Positions 1 to 5,175 of a stretch of DNA of 5,606 bases are shown here, one piece after another (position 1 is the stretch's first letter; each line of letters starts with the position of its first letter). The notes beneath the pieces were generated by a model. That model had not been told where the DNA came from and did no database searches. It worked only from the letters and a program-made list of their open reading frames with translations. The translations under genes were made by a program, and so were the position numbers. Source of the DNA: an uncultured Ruminococcus sp. (GTDB lineage Bacteria; Bacillota; Clostridia; Oscillospirales; Ruminococcaceae); contig UQQA01000146.1 of assembly GCA_900543105.1 (NCBI GenBank), forward strand, positions 1-5,606, written 5' to 3'.

Positions 1-125
1 ATTGCCAAACCGGATAATTATATGGCAGGCGTAGCCGCTCCTGCATCTCTCGGGTTTCCCCTGTCAGTACCGGCGGCGTGTGGATCGTACGAAATTTTCC
101 ACCTCAAATGACCTTCCTTTATTGT
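1..125 (-). other. Start of leftward transcript: structured leader/RNA or unrecognised partial gene
   Basis: This is the first 125 nt of the transcript expected from the leftward promoter, and I do not recognise it. Read on the minus strand it has three successive hairpins: GTGGA/TCCAC (102-98 with 84-80), GGG-GAAA-CCC with a GNRA-type loop (61-52), and GCAGG/CCTGC with an inner CG pair and a bulge (44-25). Coding is unclear. A TTG start at 107, only 4 nt after AAAGGAAGG, gives 29 codons and stops at 18-20. Another frame is open to the edge but its first ATG is at 46-44 (MQERLRLPYNYPVWQ, unfinished). The segment is clearly more GC-rich than the DNA next to it. A small RNA, a 5' leader, a dispersed repeat, or the start of a small protein are all possible. 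It did not match any riboswitch consensus I could recall. Confidence 0.3.
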
Positions 126-131
126 ACTTTA

Positions 132-159
132 ATTATATCATCTTAGTTTATTTTGTCAA
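132..159 (-). promoter_or_regulatory. Consensus sigma-A-type promoter firing leftward
   Basis: Read on the minus strand, a perfect -35 TTGACA (159-154) is followed by a 16-bp spacer and a perfect -10 TATAAT (137-132). Transcription would begin near position 125 and run off the left edge. A purine-rich AAAGGAAGG lies just downstream (120-112). Both hexamers match consensus exactly, so this is one of the strongest promoter calls in the window. It makes the xyl locus divergent from an unknown leftward transcription unit. Confidence 0.72.
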
Positions 160-194
160 GTATTGTGAAAACGGCAGAATAAACTTTAGTTGGC

Positions 195-226
195 TTTGCA
201 TCACCGATAAATATCAGCTATGCAAA
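195..226. other. Nested palindrome (possible operator or cruciform)
   Basis: The outer arms TTTGCAT (195-201) and ATGCAAA (220-226) are perfect complements. Inside them lies a second perfect inverted repeat, GATA-AA-TATC (206-215), and the two are separated symmetrically by 4 nt on each side. It sits between the divergent promoters, outside both -35 boxes. It could bind a dimeric regulator or simply fold as a hairpin. No T-tract follows, so a terminator is unlikely. Confidence 0.4.
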
Positions 227-227
227 T

Positions 228-271
228 AATTACGCATTACGAATTACGCATTACGCATTTAAAAAATTCCG
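228..271. repeat. AATTACGCATTACG tandem repeat, copy of a dispersed family
   Basis: AATTACGCATTACG occurs twice in perfect tandem (228-241, 242-255), then a partial third unit, then an A-rich stretch and AATTCCG (265-271). The same order of blocks (AATAATTACGCATTA, then AATTCCG) recurs at 5215-5241 and, inverted, at 4919-4961. This is therefore one of three copies of the same short repeat in 5.6 kb. It lies upstream of the xylA -35 box and shows no coding potential. Confidence 0.75.
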
Positions 272-301
272 AAAATTTTATATAATTTTTACAAAACCCC
301 C

Positions 302-330
302 TTGACAGTAAATCGTTTACAATGTAAAAT
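302..330 (+). promoter_or_regulatory. xylA promoter
   Basis: A perfect -35 TTGACA (302-307), a 17-bp spacer and a -10 TAAAAT (325-330, one mismatch from TATAAT) place the start of transcription near 337, leaving a leader of about 60 nt before xylA. The spacer is filled with palindromic sequence (see the operator entry). I expect this to drive xylA and, in part, xylB and the genes after it. A second TATAAT at 368-373 lacks a suitable -35 and is too close to the ribosome binding site. Confidence 0.78.
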
Positions 331-339
331 ATATTGTAA
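308..339. promoter_or_regulatory. Operator-like cluster of GTAAA/TTTAC half-sites over the xylA promoter
   Basis: Four alternating half-sites overlap the spacer, -10 and start region: GTAAA (308-312), TTTAC (316-320), TGTAAA (323-328) and TTGTAA (334-339). They pair in several ways: GTAAA-tcg-TTTAC is a palindrome with a 3-bp centre (308-320), TTTACA-a-TGTAAA is a perfect palindrome with a 1-bp centre (316-328), and TTACAAT (317-323) is complementary to ATTGTAA (333-339). A protein bound here would block RNA polymerase. The first palindrome is only loosely like a CcpA cre site (11 of 14 positions, conserved G missing). The binding protein is unknown. Confidence 0.5.
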
Positions 340-395
340 TAGATCAACTATTTGCAAAATCAAATTTTATAATCAGATTTTGGGAGGAAATAAAA

Positions 396-1721
396 ATGAG
401 CGAATTTTTCAAAGAAATCGGCAAGATCCCTTTTGAGGGCAAGGACAGCAAGAACGCCCTTGCATTCAAGTATTACAACCCCGATGAGGTCATCGATGGC
501 AAGCCTATGAGAGAACACCTCAAGTTTGCACTCTCCTGGTGGCACACTATGGGCGGCGACGGCACTGATATGTTCGGCTGCGGCACTGCTGACAAGACTT
601 GGGGCGAGGCTGACAGCGTTGCAAGAGCAAAGGCAAAGGTTAACGCTGCTTTTGAAATTATGGATAAGCTTTCCATTGATTATTTCTGCTGGCACGACCG
701 TGACCTCTCCCCCGAATACGGTTCTCTCGCTGAAACAAACGCAAAGTTTGACGAGATCGTTGATTACACTGCTGAAATGATGAAGCTGAACCCCGGCAAG
801 AAGCTCCTCTGGGGCACAGCTAAGTGCTTTGATCACCCAAGATATATGCACGGCGCAGGCACATCTCCTTCCGCTGACGTTTTCGCTTATGCGGCTGCTC
901 AGATCAAGAAGGCTATCGACGCTACCGTTAAGCTCGGCGGCAACGGCTACGTTTTCTGGGGCGGCCGTGAAGGTTACGAAACATTACTTAACACAAATAT
1001 GGGTCTTGAACTCGACAATATGGCCCGTCTTATGAAGATGGCTGTTGAATATGCACGTTCTATCGGCTACAAGGGCGATTTCTACATCGAACCTAAGCCA
1101 AAGGAGCCAACAAAGCACCAGTATGACTTCGATACAGCAACAGTTCTCGGCTTCCTCCGCAAGTACGGACTTGACAAGGATTTCAAGATGAACATCGAAG
1201 CTAACCACGCTACACTTGCACAGCACACATTCCAGCACGAACTCCGTGTTGCAAGAGATAACGGCGTATTCGGTTCTATCGATGCTAACCAGGGCGATCC
1301 GCTCCTCGGCTGGGATACAGACCAGTTCCCGACAAACATTTATGACGCTACATTCTGCATGTACGAAGTTATCAAGGCAGGCGGCTTCACAAACGGCGGT
1401 CTTAACTTCGATGCAAAGGCTCGCAGAGGTTCTTACACTCCCGAAGATATCTTCCACAGCTACATTGCAGGTATGGATACATTCGCACTCGGTTTCAAGG
1501 CTGCAAGAGCTCTTATCGCTGACGGCAGAATTGACAAGTTTGTTGATGACCGTTATGCATCATGGAACACAGGCATCGGCGCTGACATCATCGCAGGCAA
1601 GGTAGGCATGGCTGATCTTGAAAAGTATGCTCTTGAAAAGGGCGAAGTTACCGACTCCCTCTCCAGCGGCAGACAGGAAATGCTCGAAGCTATCGTTAAC
1701 AACGTGCTTTTTGATCTTTAA
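396..1721 (+). CDS. xylA: Xylose isomerase, class II
   Basis: This cytoplasmic TIM-barrel enzyme (EC 5.3.1.5) interconverts D-xylose and D-xylulose, the entry step of xylose use. Its 441 residues match the roughly 440 of class II enzymes. Every active-site residue is present: the catalytic pair H100 and D103 in CWHDRD; metal ligands E232 (IEPKP), E268 and H271 (NIEANH), D296 (SIDANQGD), D307 and D309 (GWDTDQFP), and D339 (GGLNFDAKAR). The WGGREG motif spans 188-193. The start is set by GGGAGG at 382-387, 8 nt before the ATG, and by a canonical N-terminus (FFKEIGKIPFEGKDSKN). Codon use is strongly biased, with nearly all lysines as AAG, which implies high expression. It is first in the xyl cluster, under the promoter at 302-330, and is separated from xylB by 71 nt containing a hairpin. 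Class II enzymes usually use Mg, Mn or Co; the metal cannot be read from sequence. Confidence 0.97.
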   Translation: MSEFFKEIGKIPFEGKDSKNALAFKYYNPDEVIDGKPMREHLKFALSWWHTMGGDGTDMFGCGTADKTWGEADSVARAKAKVNAAFEIMDKLSIDYFCWHDRDLSPEYGSLAETNAKFDEIVDYTAEMMKLNPGKKLLWGTAKCFDHPRYMHGAGTSPSADVFAYAAAQIKKAIDATVKLGGNGYVFWGGREGYETLLNTNMGLELDNMARLMKMAVEYARSIGYKGDFYIEPKPKEPTKHQYDFDTATVLGFLRKYGLDKDFKMNIEANHATLAQHTFQHELRVARDNGVFGSIDANQGDPLLGWDTDQFPTNIYDATFCMYEVIKAGGFTNGGLNFDAKARRGSYTPEDIFHSYIAGMDTFALGFKAARALIADGRIDKFVDDRYASWNTGIGADIIAGKVGMADLEKYALEKGEVTDSLSSGRQEMLEAIVNNVLFDL

Positions 1722-1730
1722 TTCGCGTCA

Positions 1731-1764
1731 AAATAAGCCCTTGCAAGGACGCAGGGGCTTATTT
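1731..1764 (+). promoter_or_regulatory. Intercistronic hairpin between xylA and xylB
   Basis: A 14-bp stem pairs AAATAAGCCCTTGC (1731-1744) with GCAGGGGCTTATTT (1751-1764), with one G-U pair and the 6-nt loop AAGGAC. It starts 9 nt after the xylA stop and ends 28 nt before the xylB start. Only TTATTT, itself part of the stem, follows, and the next bases are CGTATAG. The U-tract of an efficient terminator is therefore missing. A leaky terminator, or a structure protecting the 3' end of xylA mRNA so that isomerase is made in excess over kinase, are the likely roles. No separate xylB promoter is evident. Confidence 0.7.
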
Positions 1765-1792
1765 CGTATAGTAATAAGAAAGGATATATCCA

Positions 1793-3316
1793 ATGAAATA
1801 TGTAATCGGTATCGACCTTGGAACGAGCGGCACTAAGACCGTTCTTTTCGATGAAAAGGGCACAGTCGTTGCTTCCAAAACGATCGAATATCCTATGTAT
1901 CAGCCGAAGAACGGCTATGCAGAGCAGGACCCCGAGGACTGGTACAACGCTGCGATCGGCACGGCTAAAGCTGTTGTTGAAACGAGCGGAGTAAAGAGCG
2001 AGGACATTGTCGGCGTTGGTCTTTCGGGACAGATGCACGGTCTTGTTATGCTCGATGAAAACGGAAACGTTATCCGCCGTTCCATTATATGGTGCGACCA
2101 GCGTACAGCCAAGGAAGTTGACGAGATGAACGAAAAGATAGGCAGAGAAAAGCTTATCGAGATCACCGCCAACCCTGCACTCACGGGCTGGACGGCTGCA
2201 AAAATTCTTTGGGTAAGAAACAACGAACCCGAGAATTACAAAAAGTGCCGTCACATTCTTCTTCCTAAGGATTATATCAGATACAAGCTCACGGGCGAAT
2301 TCGCAACCGAAGTTTCCGATGCTTCGGGTATGCAGCTTCTCGATGTTCCTAACCGCTGCTGGAGTAAGGAAATTTGCGAAAAGCTCGATATTGATATGTC
2401 TATGCTCGCAAAGGTTTACGAATCCTGCGAGGTTACGGGCAAAATTACTGCTAAGGCTGCTGCTCTCACGGGACTTAAAGAGGGTACTGTAGTTGTCGGC
2501 GGCGCAGGCGATAATGCTGCTGCCGCAGTAGGCACGGGCGTTGTTGAGGACGGAAAGGCTTTCACGACTATCGGCACGAGCGGCGTTGTTTTCGCTCACA
2601 CTTCAAGCATTTCCATTGACCCGAAGGGCAGAGTACATACCTGCTGCGCAGCTGTTCCGAACTGCTGGCACATCATGGGCGTTACTCAGGGCGCAGGTCT
2701 TTCTCTCAAATGGTTCAGAGATAACTTCTGCCAGGCTGAAAAGGACACGGCAAAGGGAATGGGCGTTGACGAATATGTTCTTATGAACAAGGAAGTTGAA
2801 AATGTTCCCGTCGGCTCGAACCGCCTTATCTATCTCCCATATCTTATGGGCGAAAGAACTCCTCACCTTGACCCGAACGCAAGAGGAATGTTCTTCGGAC
2901 TTTCCGCGATGCACACAAAGCGAGATATGATGCGTGCTGTAATGGAGGGCGTTTCCTACTCGCTCCGTGACTGCGTTGAAATTTGCAAGGAAATGGGAAT
3001 CAACGTTTCCGATATGATGGCTTGCGGCGGCGGCGGTAAATCACCGATCTGGCGTCAGATGCTCGCAGATCTTTACAAGTGTCCCGTTAAGACGGCATCA
3101 TCGTCCGAAGGTCCTGCTCTCGGCGTTGCAATTCTCGCAATGGTCGGTGCAGGCATATACAAGACAGTTCCCGAGGCTTGCAAGGCTATCGTCGGCGTAG
3201 ACAAGGTTCAGCAGCCTATCAAGGAGAACTCCGAGGTTTATGACAAGTATTTCGCTCTTTATGATAAAATTTATCCCGCAGTAAAGAACGAGCTTGCAGA
3301 ACTCGCAGAACTATAA
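1793..3316 (+). CDS. xylB: Xylulokinase (FGGY carbohydrate kinase)
   Basis: The enzyme (EC 2.7.1.17) phosphorylates D-xylulose with ATP to xylulose-5-phosphate in the cytoplasm, feeding the pentose phosphate pathway. Its 507 residues are typical of the family. The N-terminal FGGY lobe starts with the phosphate-binding loop IGIDLGTSGTK (5-15), followed by GLSGQMHG (76-83; the MH pair contacts substrate in E. coli XylB) and WCDQRT (100-105). The catalytic base is D240 in GGAGDN, matching E. coli D233. The C-terminal lobe has GTSG (261-264), MGERTPHLDPNARG (352-365) and the FGGY signature GGGGKSPIWRQMLADL (412-427). The ATG is preceded by AAGAAAGGA (1776-1784) at 8-nt spacing. It is probably co-transcribed with xylA through the intercistronic hairpin. 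Its position directly after xylA and the GQMHG motif favour xylulose over glycerol or gluconate as substrate. Confidence 0.96.
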   Translation: MKYVIGIDLGTSGTKTVLFDEKGTVVASKTIEYPMYQPKNGYAEQDPEDWYNAAIGTAKAVVETSGVKSEDIVGVGLSGQMHGLVMLDENGNVIRRSIIWCDQRTAKEVDEMNEKIGREKLIEITANPALTGWTAAKILWVRNNEPENYKKCRHILLPKDYIRYKLTGEFATEVSDASGMQLLDVPNRCWSKEICEKLDIDMSMLAKVYESCEVTGKITAKAAALTGLKEGTVVVGGAGDNAAAAVGTGVVEDGKAFTTIGTSGVVFAHTSSISIDPKGRVHTCCAAVPNCWHIMGVTQGAGLSLKWFRDNFCQAEKDTAKGMGVDEYVLMNKEVENVPVGSNRLIYLPYLMGERTPHLDPNARGMFFGLSAMHTKRDMMRAVMEGVSYSLRDCVEICKEMGINVSDMMACGGGGKSPIWRQMLADLYKCPVKTASSSEGPALGVAILAMVGAGIYKTVPEACKAIVGVDKVQQPIKENSEVYDKYFALYDKIYPAVKNELAELAEL

Positions 3317-3375
3317 TTGCAGATTTCCCCAAATCATCAAGAAATTTTCTCCGAGCGATGTTATTATATTAATAG

Positions 3376-3389
3376 TGAAAGCTTTTACA
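3376..3389 (+). promoter_or_regulatory. cre-like catabolite control site before the regulator gene
   Basis: TGAAAGCTTTTACA matches the CcpA cre consensus TGWAARCGYTWWCA at 13 of 14 positions. The mismatch is T for the central G, one of the better conserved positions, so affinity may be reduced. It lies 37-24 nt upstream of the regulator ATG and just downstream of a weak -10-like TATATT (3365-3370), a position suited to a roadblock. I see no convincing -35 for a promoter here. With the T before the C-A end it also forms a near-palindrome, GTGAAAGCTTTTAC (3375-3388). Confidence 0.4.
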
Positions 3390-3401
3390 GATAACGTTAT
3401 C
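3390..3401. promoter_or_regulatory. Perfect 12-bp palindrome GATAACGTTATC before the regulator start
   Basis: GATAACGTTATC is a perfect palindrome centred on CG, the layout typical of LacI/GalR-family operators. It abuts the cre-like site on its left and the ribosome binding site GAGGAAA (3402-3408) on its right, so a bound protein, or an RNA fold, could limit expression of the regulator and transaldolase genes. The cognate protein is unknown. AraC-type proteins usually bind direct repeats, so autoregulation through this site is not the obvious reading. Confidence 0.45.
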
Positions 3402-3412
3402 GAGGAAAACCT

Positions 3413-4225
3413 ATGAACAATTTTGAAAAACTGTCTGCCACACTTGAATTTATCGAGGAAAATTTAACGGAGGACATCACGGCGGAGCTTTGCGCCAAGC
3501 GGTGCGGCTATTCGCTGTCGAGCGTTCAGAAAATGTTCCGCCATACATTTCATATTGGCGTGAGCGATTATATTTCAAGGCGAAAGCTGACCGCGGCGGC
3601 GAAAGAACTGCTCGTCTGCGAAAGCCCGATACTTGAAATTGCCCTTAAATACGGCTATAATTCACACGAGGTCTTTACCCGTGCGTTTATGCGGCTCTGG
3701 GGCATAGCGCCGTCCGAATTCCGCAGAAAACGGCGTTTTTACGAAATTTTCCCCAAGCTTGACGAGTATGTGCAGATATATGATGAAAAGGGGAATATTG
3801 TTATGACCAGCAAGAGAAAGTTCGATGTTTCGCACCTTTACGATTTTATAAAACAGCGCAGCGGAAAATATGCCATTTGCTTCGATATGGTGCATCTTAT
3901 GTACATAAACGATGTTTACGGCAGAGCCGCAGGGGATATCGCCATTGCGGAGTGCCTGCGCAGGATTGACGAAAATTCGGGGGAGGATATGCTTCCGATA
4001 AGGATCGGCGGCGATGAATTTGTGCTGATAACGGACTTTTCCGATATCAAAGACGCGCAGAAAGCCGCAGAGAAAATTTTAAGCTTAAACGGTGGTACAG
4101 TCAGCTCGGACGGCAGCGAGTTCGAGGTTTCGATGAGAGTGGGATATGTTCGTATTCCCGAGGGAAATCTTCGGTACAATTCGCTCTTTGAAAGCTTTGT
4201 GATCGCAGGCAGGAACGAAAGCTGA
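3413..4225 (+). CDS. AraC-family regulator with C-terminal compact GGDEF-like domain
   Basis: This 270-residue protein is probably a cytoplasmic transcription factor. Residues 1-108 form a Rob/SoxS-like AraC DNA-binding domain at the N-terminus: first helix-turn-helix at about 23-43 (ITAELCAKRCGYSLSSVQKMF), second at about 71-95 (SPILEIALKYGYNSHEVFTRAF), ending in the signature WGIAPSEFRR. After a linker with YDEKGNIV (123-130), residues 150-268 resemble a GGDEF domain: FDMVHLMYIND (157-167), GRAAGD (170-175), RIGGDEF (197-203) and a terminal GRN (266-268). The putative metal ligand D158 and guanine contacts N166 and D175 are kept. The phosphate-contacting lysine is M163, no RxxD inhibitory site is seen, and the LTGLxNRR opening is barely recognisable. 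A catalytically weak or inactive, nucleotide-sensing domain is inferred. The start follows GAGGAAA (3402-3408). Lysine is mostly AAA here, unlike xylA, suggesting low expression. It lies 96 nt after xylB and 32 nt before the transaldolase gene, so pentose metabolism is a plausible target, unproven. Confidence 0.85.
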   Translation: MNNFEKLSATLEFIEENLTEDITAELCAKRCGYSLSSVQKMFRHTFHIGVSDYISRRKLTAAAKELLVCESPILEIALKYGYNSHEVFTRAFMRLWGIAPSEFRRKRRFYEIFPKLDEYVQIYDEKGNIVMTSKRKFDVSHLYDFIKQRSGKYAICFDMVHLMYINDVYGRAAGDIAIAECLRRIDENSGEDMLPIRIGGDEFVLITDFSDIKDAQKAAEKILSLNGGTVSSDGSEFEVSMRVGYVRIPEGNLRYNSLFESFVIAGRNES

Positions 4226-4257
4226 CGGTATCTCCTTAAAAGAAAGGAAAATATACC

Positions 4258-4905
4258 ATGAAACTTTTTATCGATACCGCTAATGTAAACGACATCAGAT
4301 GGGCAAACGACCTCGGAGTTATCTGCGGCGTTACAACAAACCCCTCCCTTATCGCAAAGGAAGGCAGAGTTTTTGAGGAAGTTGTAAAGGAGATCACAAC
4401 TATCGTTGACGGCCCTATCTCCGCAGAAGTCATCTCCCTCGAGGCTGACAAGATGGTAGAAGAGGCTCTTCCTCTCGCAGCTATCCACAAGAACATCGTA
4501 ATCAAGCTCCCGATGTGTGAAGAGGGACTCAAGGCTTGTAAGATCCTTACCTCCAAGGGTATCAAGACAAACGTAACACTCGTTTTCTCCGCAGCTCAGG
4601 CTATGCTCGCAGCAAACGCAGGTGCTACATACGTTTCCCCGTTCCTCGGCAGACTTGACGATATCGGCATGGAGGGCATGAACCTCATCGAAGAGATCGT
4701 TGACATCTTCCGTGCTCAGGGCATCAAGACCGAGATCATCGCAGCATCTATCAGAAATCCTATTCACGTTACGACCTGCGCAAGACTTGGCTGCGATATC
4801 GCAACAGTTCCCGCAAACGTTATCCGTCAGATGGTAAAGCACCCGCTTACAGACAACGGTATCGAGAGATTCCTTAAGGACTGGGAAGGAGCTAAGAAAG
4901 CGTAA
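4258..4905 (+). CDS. talC: Short-form transaldolase (TalC/MipB/FSA family)
   Basis: This 215-residue class I aldolase-fold enzyme most likely moves a dihydroxyacetone unit between sugar phosphates (sedoheptulose-7-P and glyceraldehyde-3-P to erythrose-4-P and fructose-6-P) in the cytoplasm. Seen motifs: MKLFIDTANV (1-10) with D6, GVTTNPSLIAKEGR (24-37), the Schiff-base lysine K83 in IVIKLPM, TNVTLVFSAAQA (104-115), YVSPFLGRLDD (125-135) and VPANVIRQM (184-192). Fructose-6-phosphate aldolases have Q and Y where this protein has E57 (SAEV) and F129 (SPF), so transaldolase is the better call. The ATG is preceded by AGAAAGGA (4241-4248) at 9 nt. TCCTT (4233-4237) could pair with that AAGGA, a weak possible brake. 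It lies 32 nt after the regulator gene with no promoter seen between them. Codon bias is strong, as in xylA. Its stop codon sits in the loop of a hairpin. Confidence 0.93.
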   Translation: MKLFIDTANVNDIRWANDLGVICGVTTNPSLIAKEGRVFEEVVKEITTIVDGPISAEVISLEADKMVEEALPLAAIHKNIVIKLPMCEEGLKACKILTSKGIKTNVTLVFSAAQAMLAANAGATYVSPFLGRLDDIGMEGMNLIEEIVDIFRAQGIKTEIIAASIRNPIHVTTCARLGCDIATVPANVIRQMVKHPLTDNGIERFLKDWEGAKKA

Positions 4906-4914
4906 ACGCTTTCT
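4895..4914. repeat. Palindromic hairpin spanning the talC stop codon
   Basis: AGAAAGCG (4895-4902) and CGCTTTCT (4907-4914) are perfect 8-bp arms around the loop TAAA (4903-4906), and the loop holds the TAA stop of talC. AATT rather than a T-run follows, so it is at best a weak terminator; mRNA 3'-end stabilisation or a DNA-binding site are alternatives. On the minus strand, bases 4914-4901 match the cre consensus at 12 of 14 positions, differing only at the two ends, but the location downstream of a gene makes a catabolite role uncertain. Confidence 0.5.
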
Positions 4915-4997
4915 AATTCGGAATTAGGGATTTATTTAATGCGTAATGCGTAATTATTTTTGCTCCGCATATTTGTTGTGAAAACCTGATTTTCATA

Positions 4998-5020
4998 GGG
5001 GCGGATCCTATATCCGCCCG
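4998..5020 (+). repeat. TAGGGGCGGAT-type dispersed hairpin, copy 1
   Basis: GGGCGGAT (4999-5006) pairs with ATCCGCCC (5012-5019) over a 5-nt loop. The run TAGGGG before it and CG after it match the general form TAGGGG-CG...CGCCCG that I recall as common in intergenic DNA of gut Clostridia. An inverted copy is at 5176-5194. No T-tract follows, so it is not a terminator. Confidence 0.6.
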
Positions 5021-5054
5021 TTGCAAACCTTATATTTAGGTCAAATTCTCTGTA

Positions 5055-5075
5055 GGGGACGGGTTCCTCGTCCCG
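5055..5075 (+). repeat. TAGGGGACGGG-type dispersed hairpin
   Basis: GGGACGGG (5056-5063) pairs with CTCGTCCC (5067-5074), including one G-U pair, over a 3-nt loop. It starts with the same GTAGGGG lead-in as the hairpin at 4998 and seems a variant of the same dispersed family with a different stem. No T-tract follows. Confidence 0.55.
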
Positions 5076-5101
5076 CACCGCAAGGCGTTACATAAAAAAC
5101 G

Positions 5102-5157
5102 AACGACCCTATTTTTCATCGGATAAATCCGTTGAAAAATAGGGTCGTTTTTGTTTT
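5102..5157. terminator. Very strong bidirectional terminator
   Basis: A perfect 17-bp stem (5102-5118 with 5133-5149) carries, after one T-T mismatch, a second 4-bp stem CGGA/TCCG with loop TAAA (5120-5131). On the plus strand it runs into TTTTTGTTTT (5148-5157); on the minus strand the flanking A-run (5094-5099) gives TTTTTT. It can therefore stop transcripts arriving from talC and any leftward readthrough from gap. It is unusually long for an intrinsic terminator and sits at the centre of the inverted-repeat element. Confidence 0.88.
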
Positions 5158-5175
5158 AATTTCGTGAGCTGCATC

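Noticed and set aside
1..108. Plus-strand frame open from the left edge, ending in FHLK at a TGA (106-110 region).
   Set aside because: It has no visible start, overlaps a consensus promoter transcript on the other strand and the product is low-complexity (Ala, Pro, Gly); a gene ending here cannot be supported.
1..125. SRP RNA, cobalamin, guanidine-I, ZTP or c-di-GMP riboswitch in the leftward leader.
   Set aside because: Short similarities only (for example CCGAGAG, GCAGGAG); the conserved cores of these families as I recall them are not present.
228..260. CRISPR-like array.
   Set aside because: The 14-bp units are directly adjacent without spacers; it is a simple tandem repeat.
368..373. 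TATAAT as a second xylA promoter.
   Set aside because: No -35 lies at proper spacing and a start from it would fall on the ribosome binding site.
1718..2599. Long open frame on the minus strand inside xylB (293 codons); similar antisense frames lie over xylA and over the regulator/talC region (308 codons at 3916-4842).
   Set aside because: They lie opposite well-recognised genes with strong codon bias, which often leaves antisense frames open. Their translations are rich in Cys, Ser and Val and look like no known family, and no ribosome binding site supports them.
4258..4905. Fructose-6-phosphate aldolase as the activity of the talC product.
   Set aside because: E57 and F129 occupy the positions that are Gln and Tyr in true fructose-6-phosphate aldolases, which favours transaldolase; only an assay can settle it.
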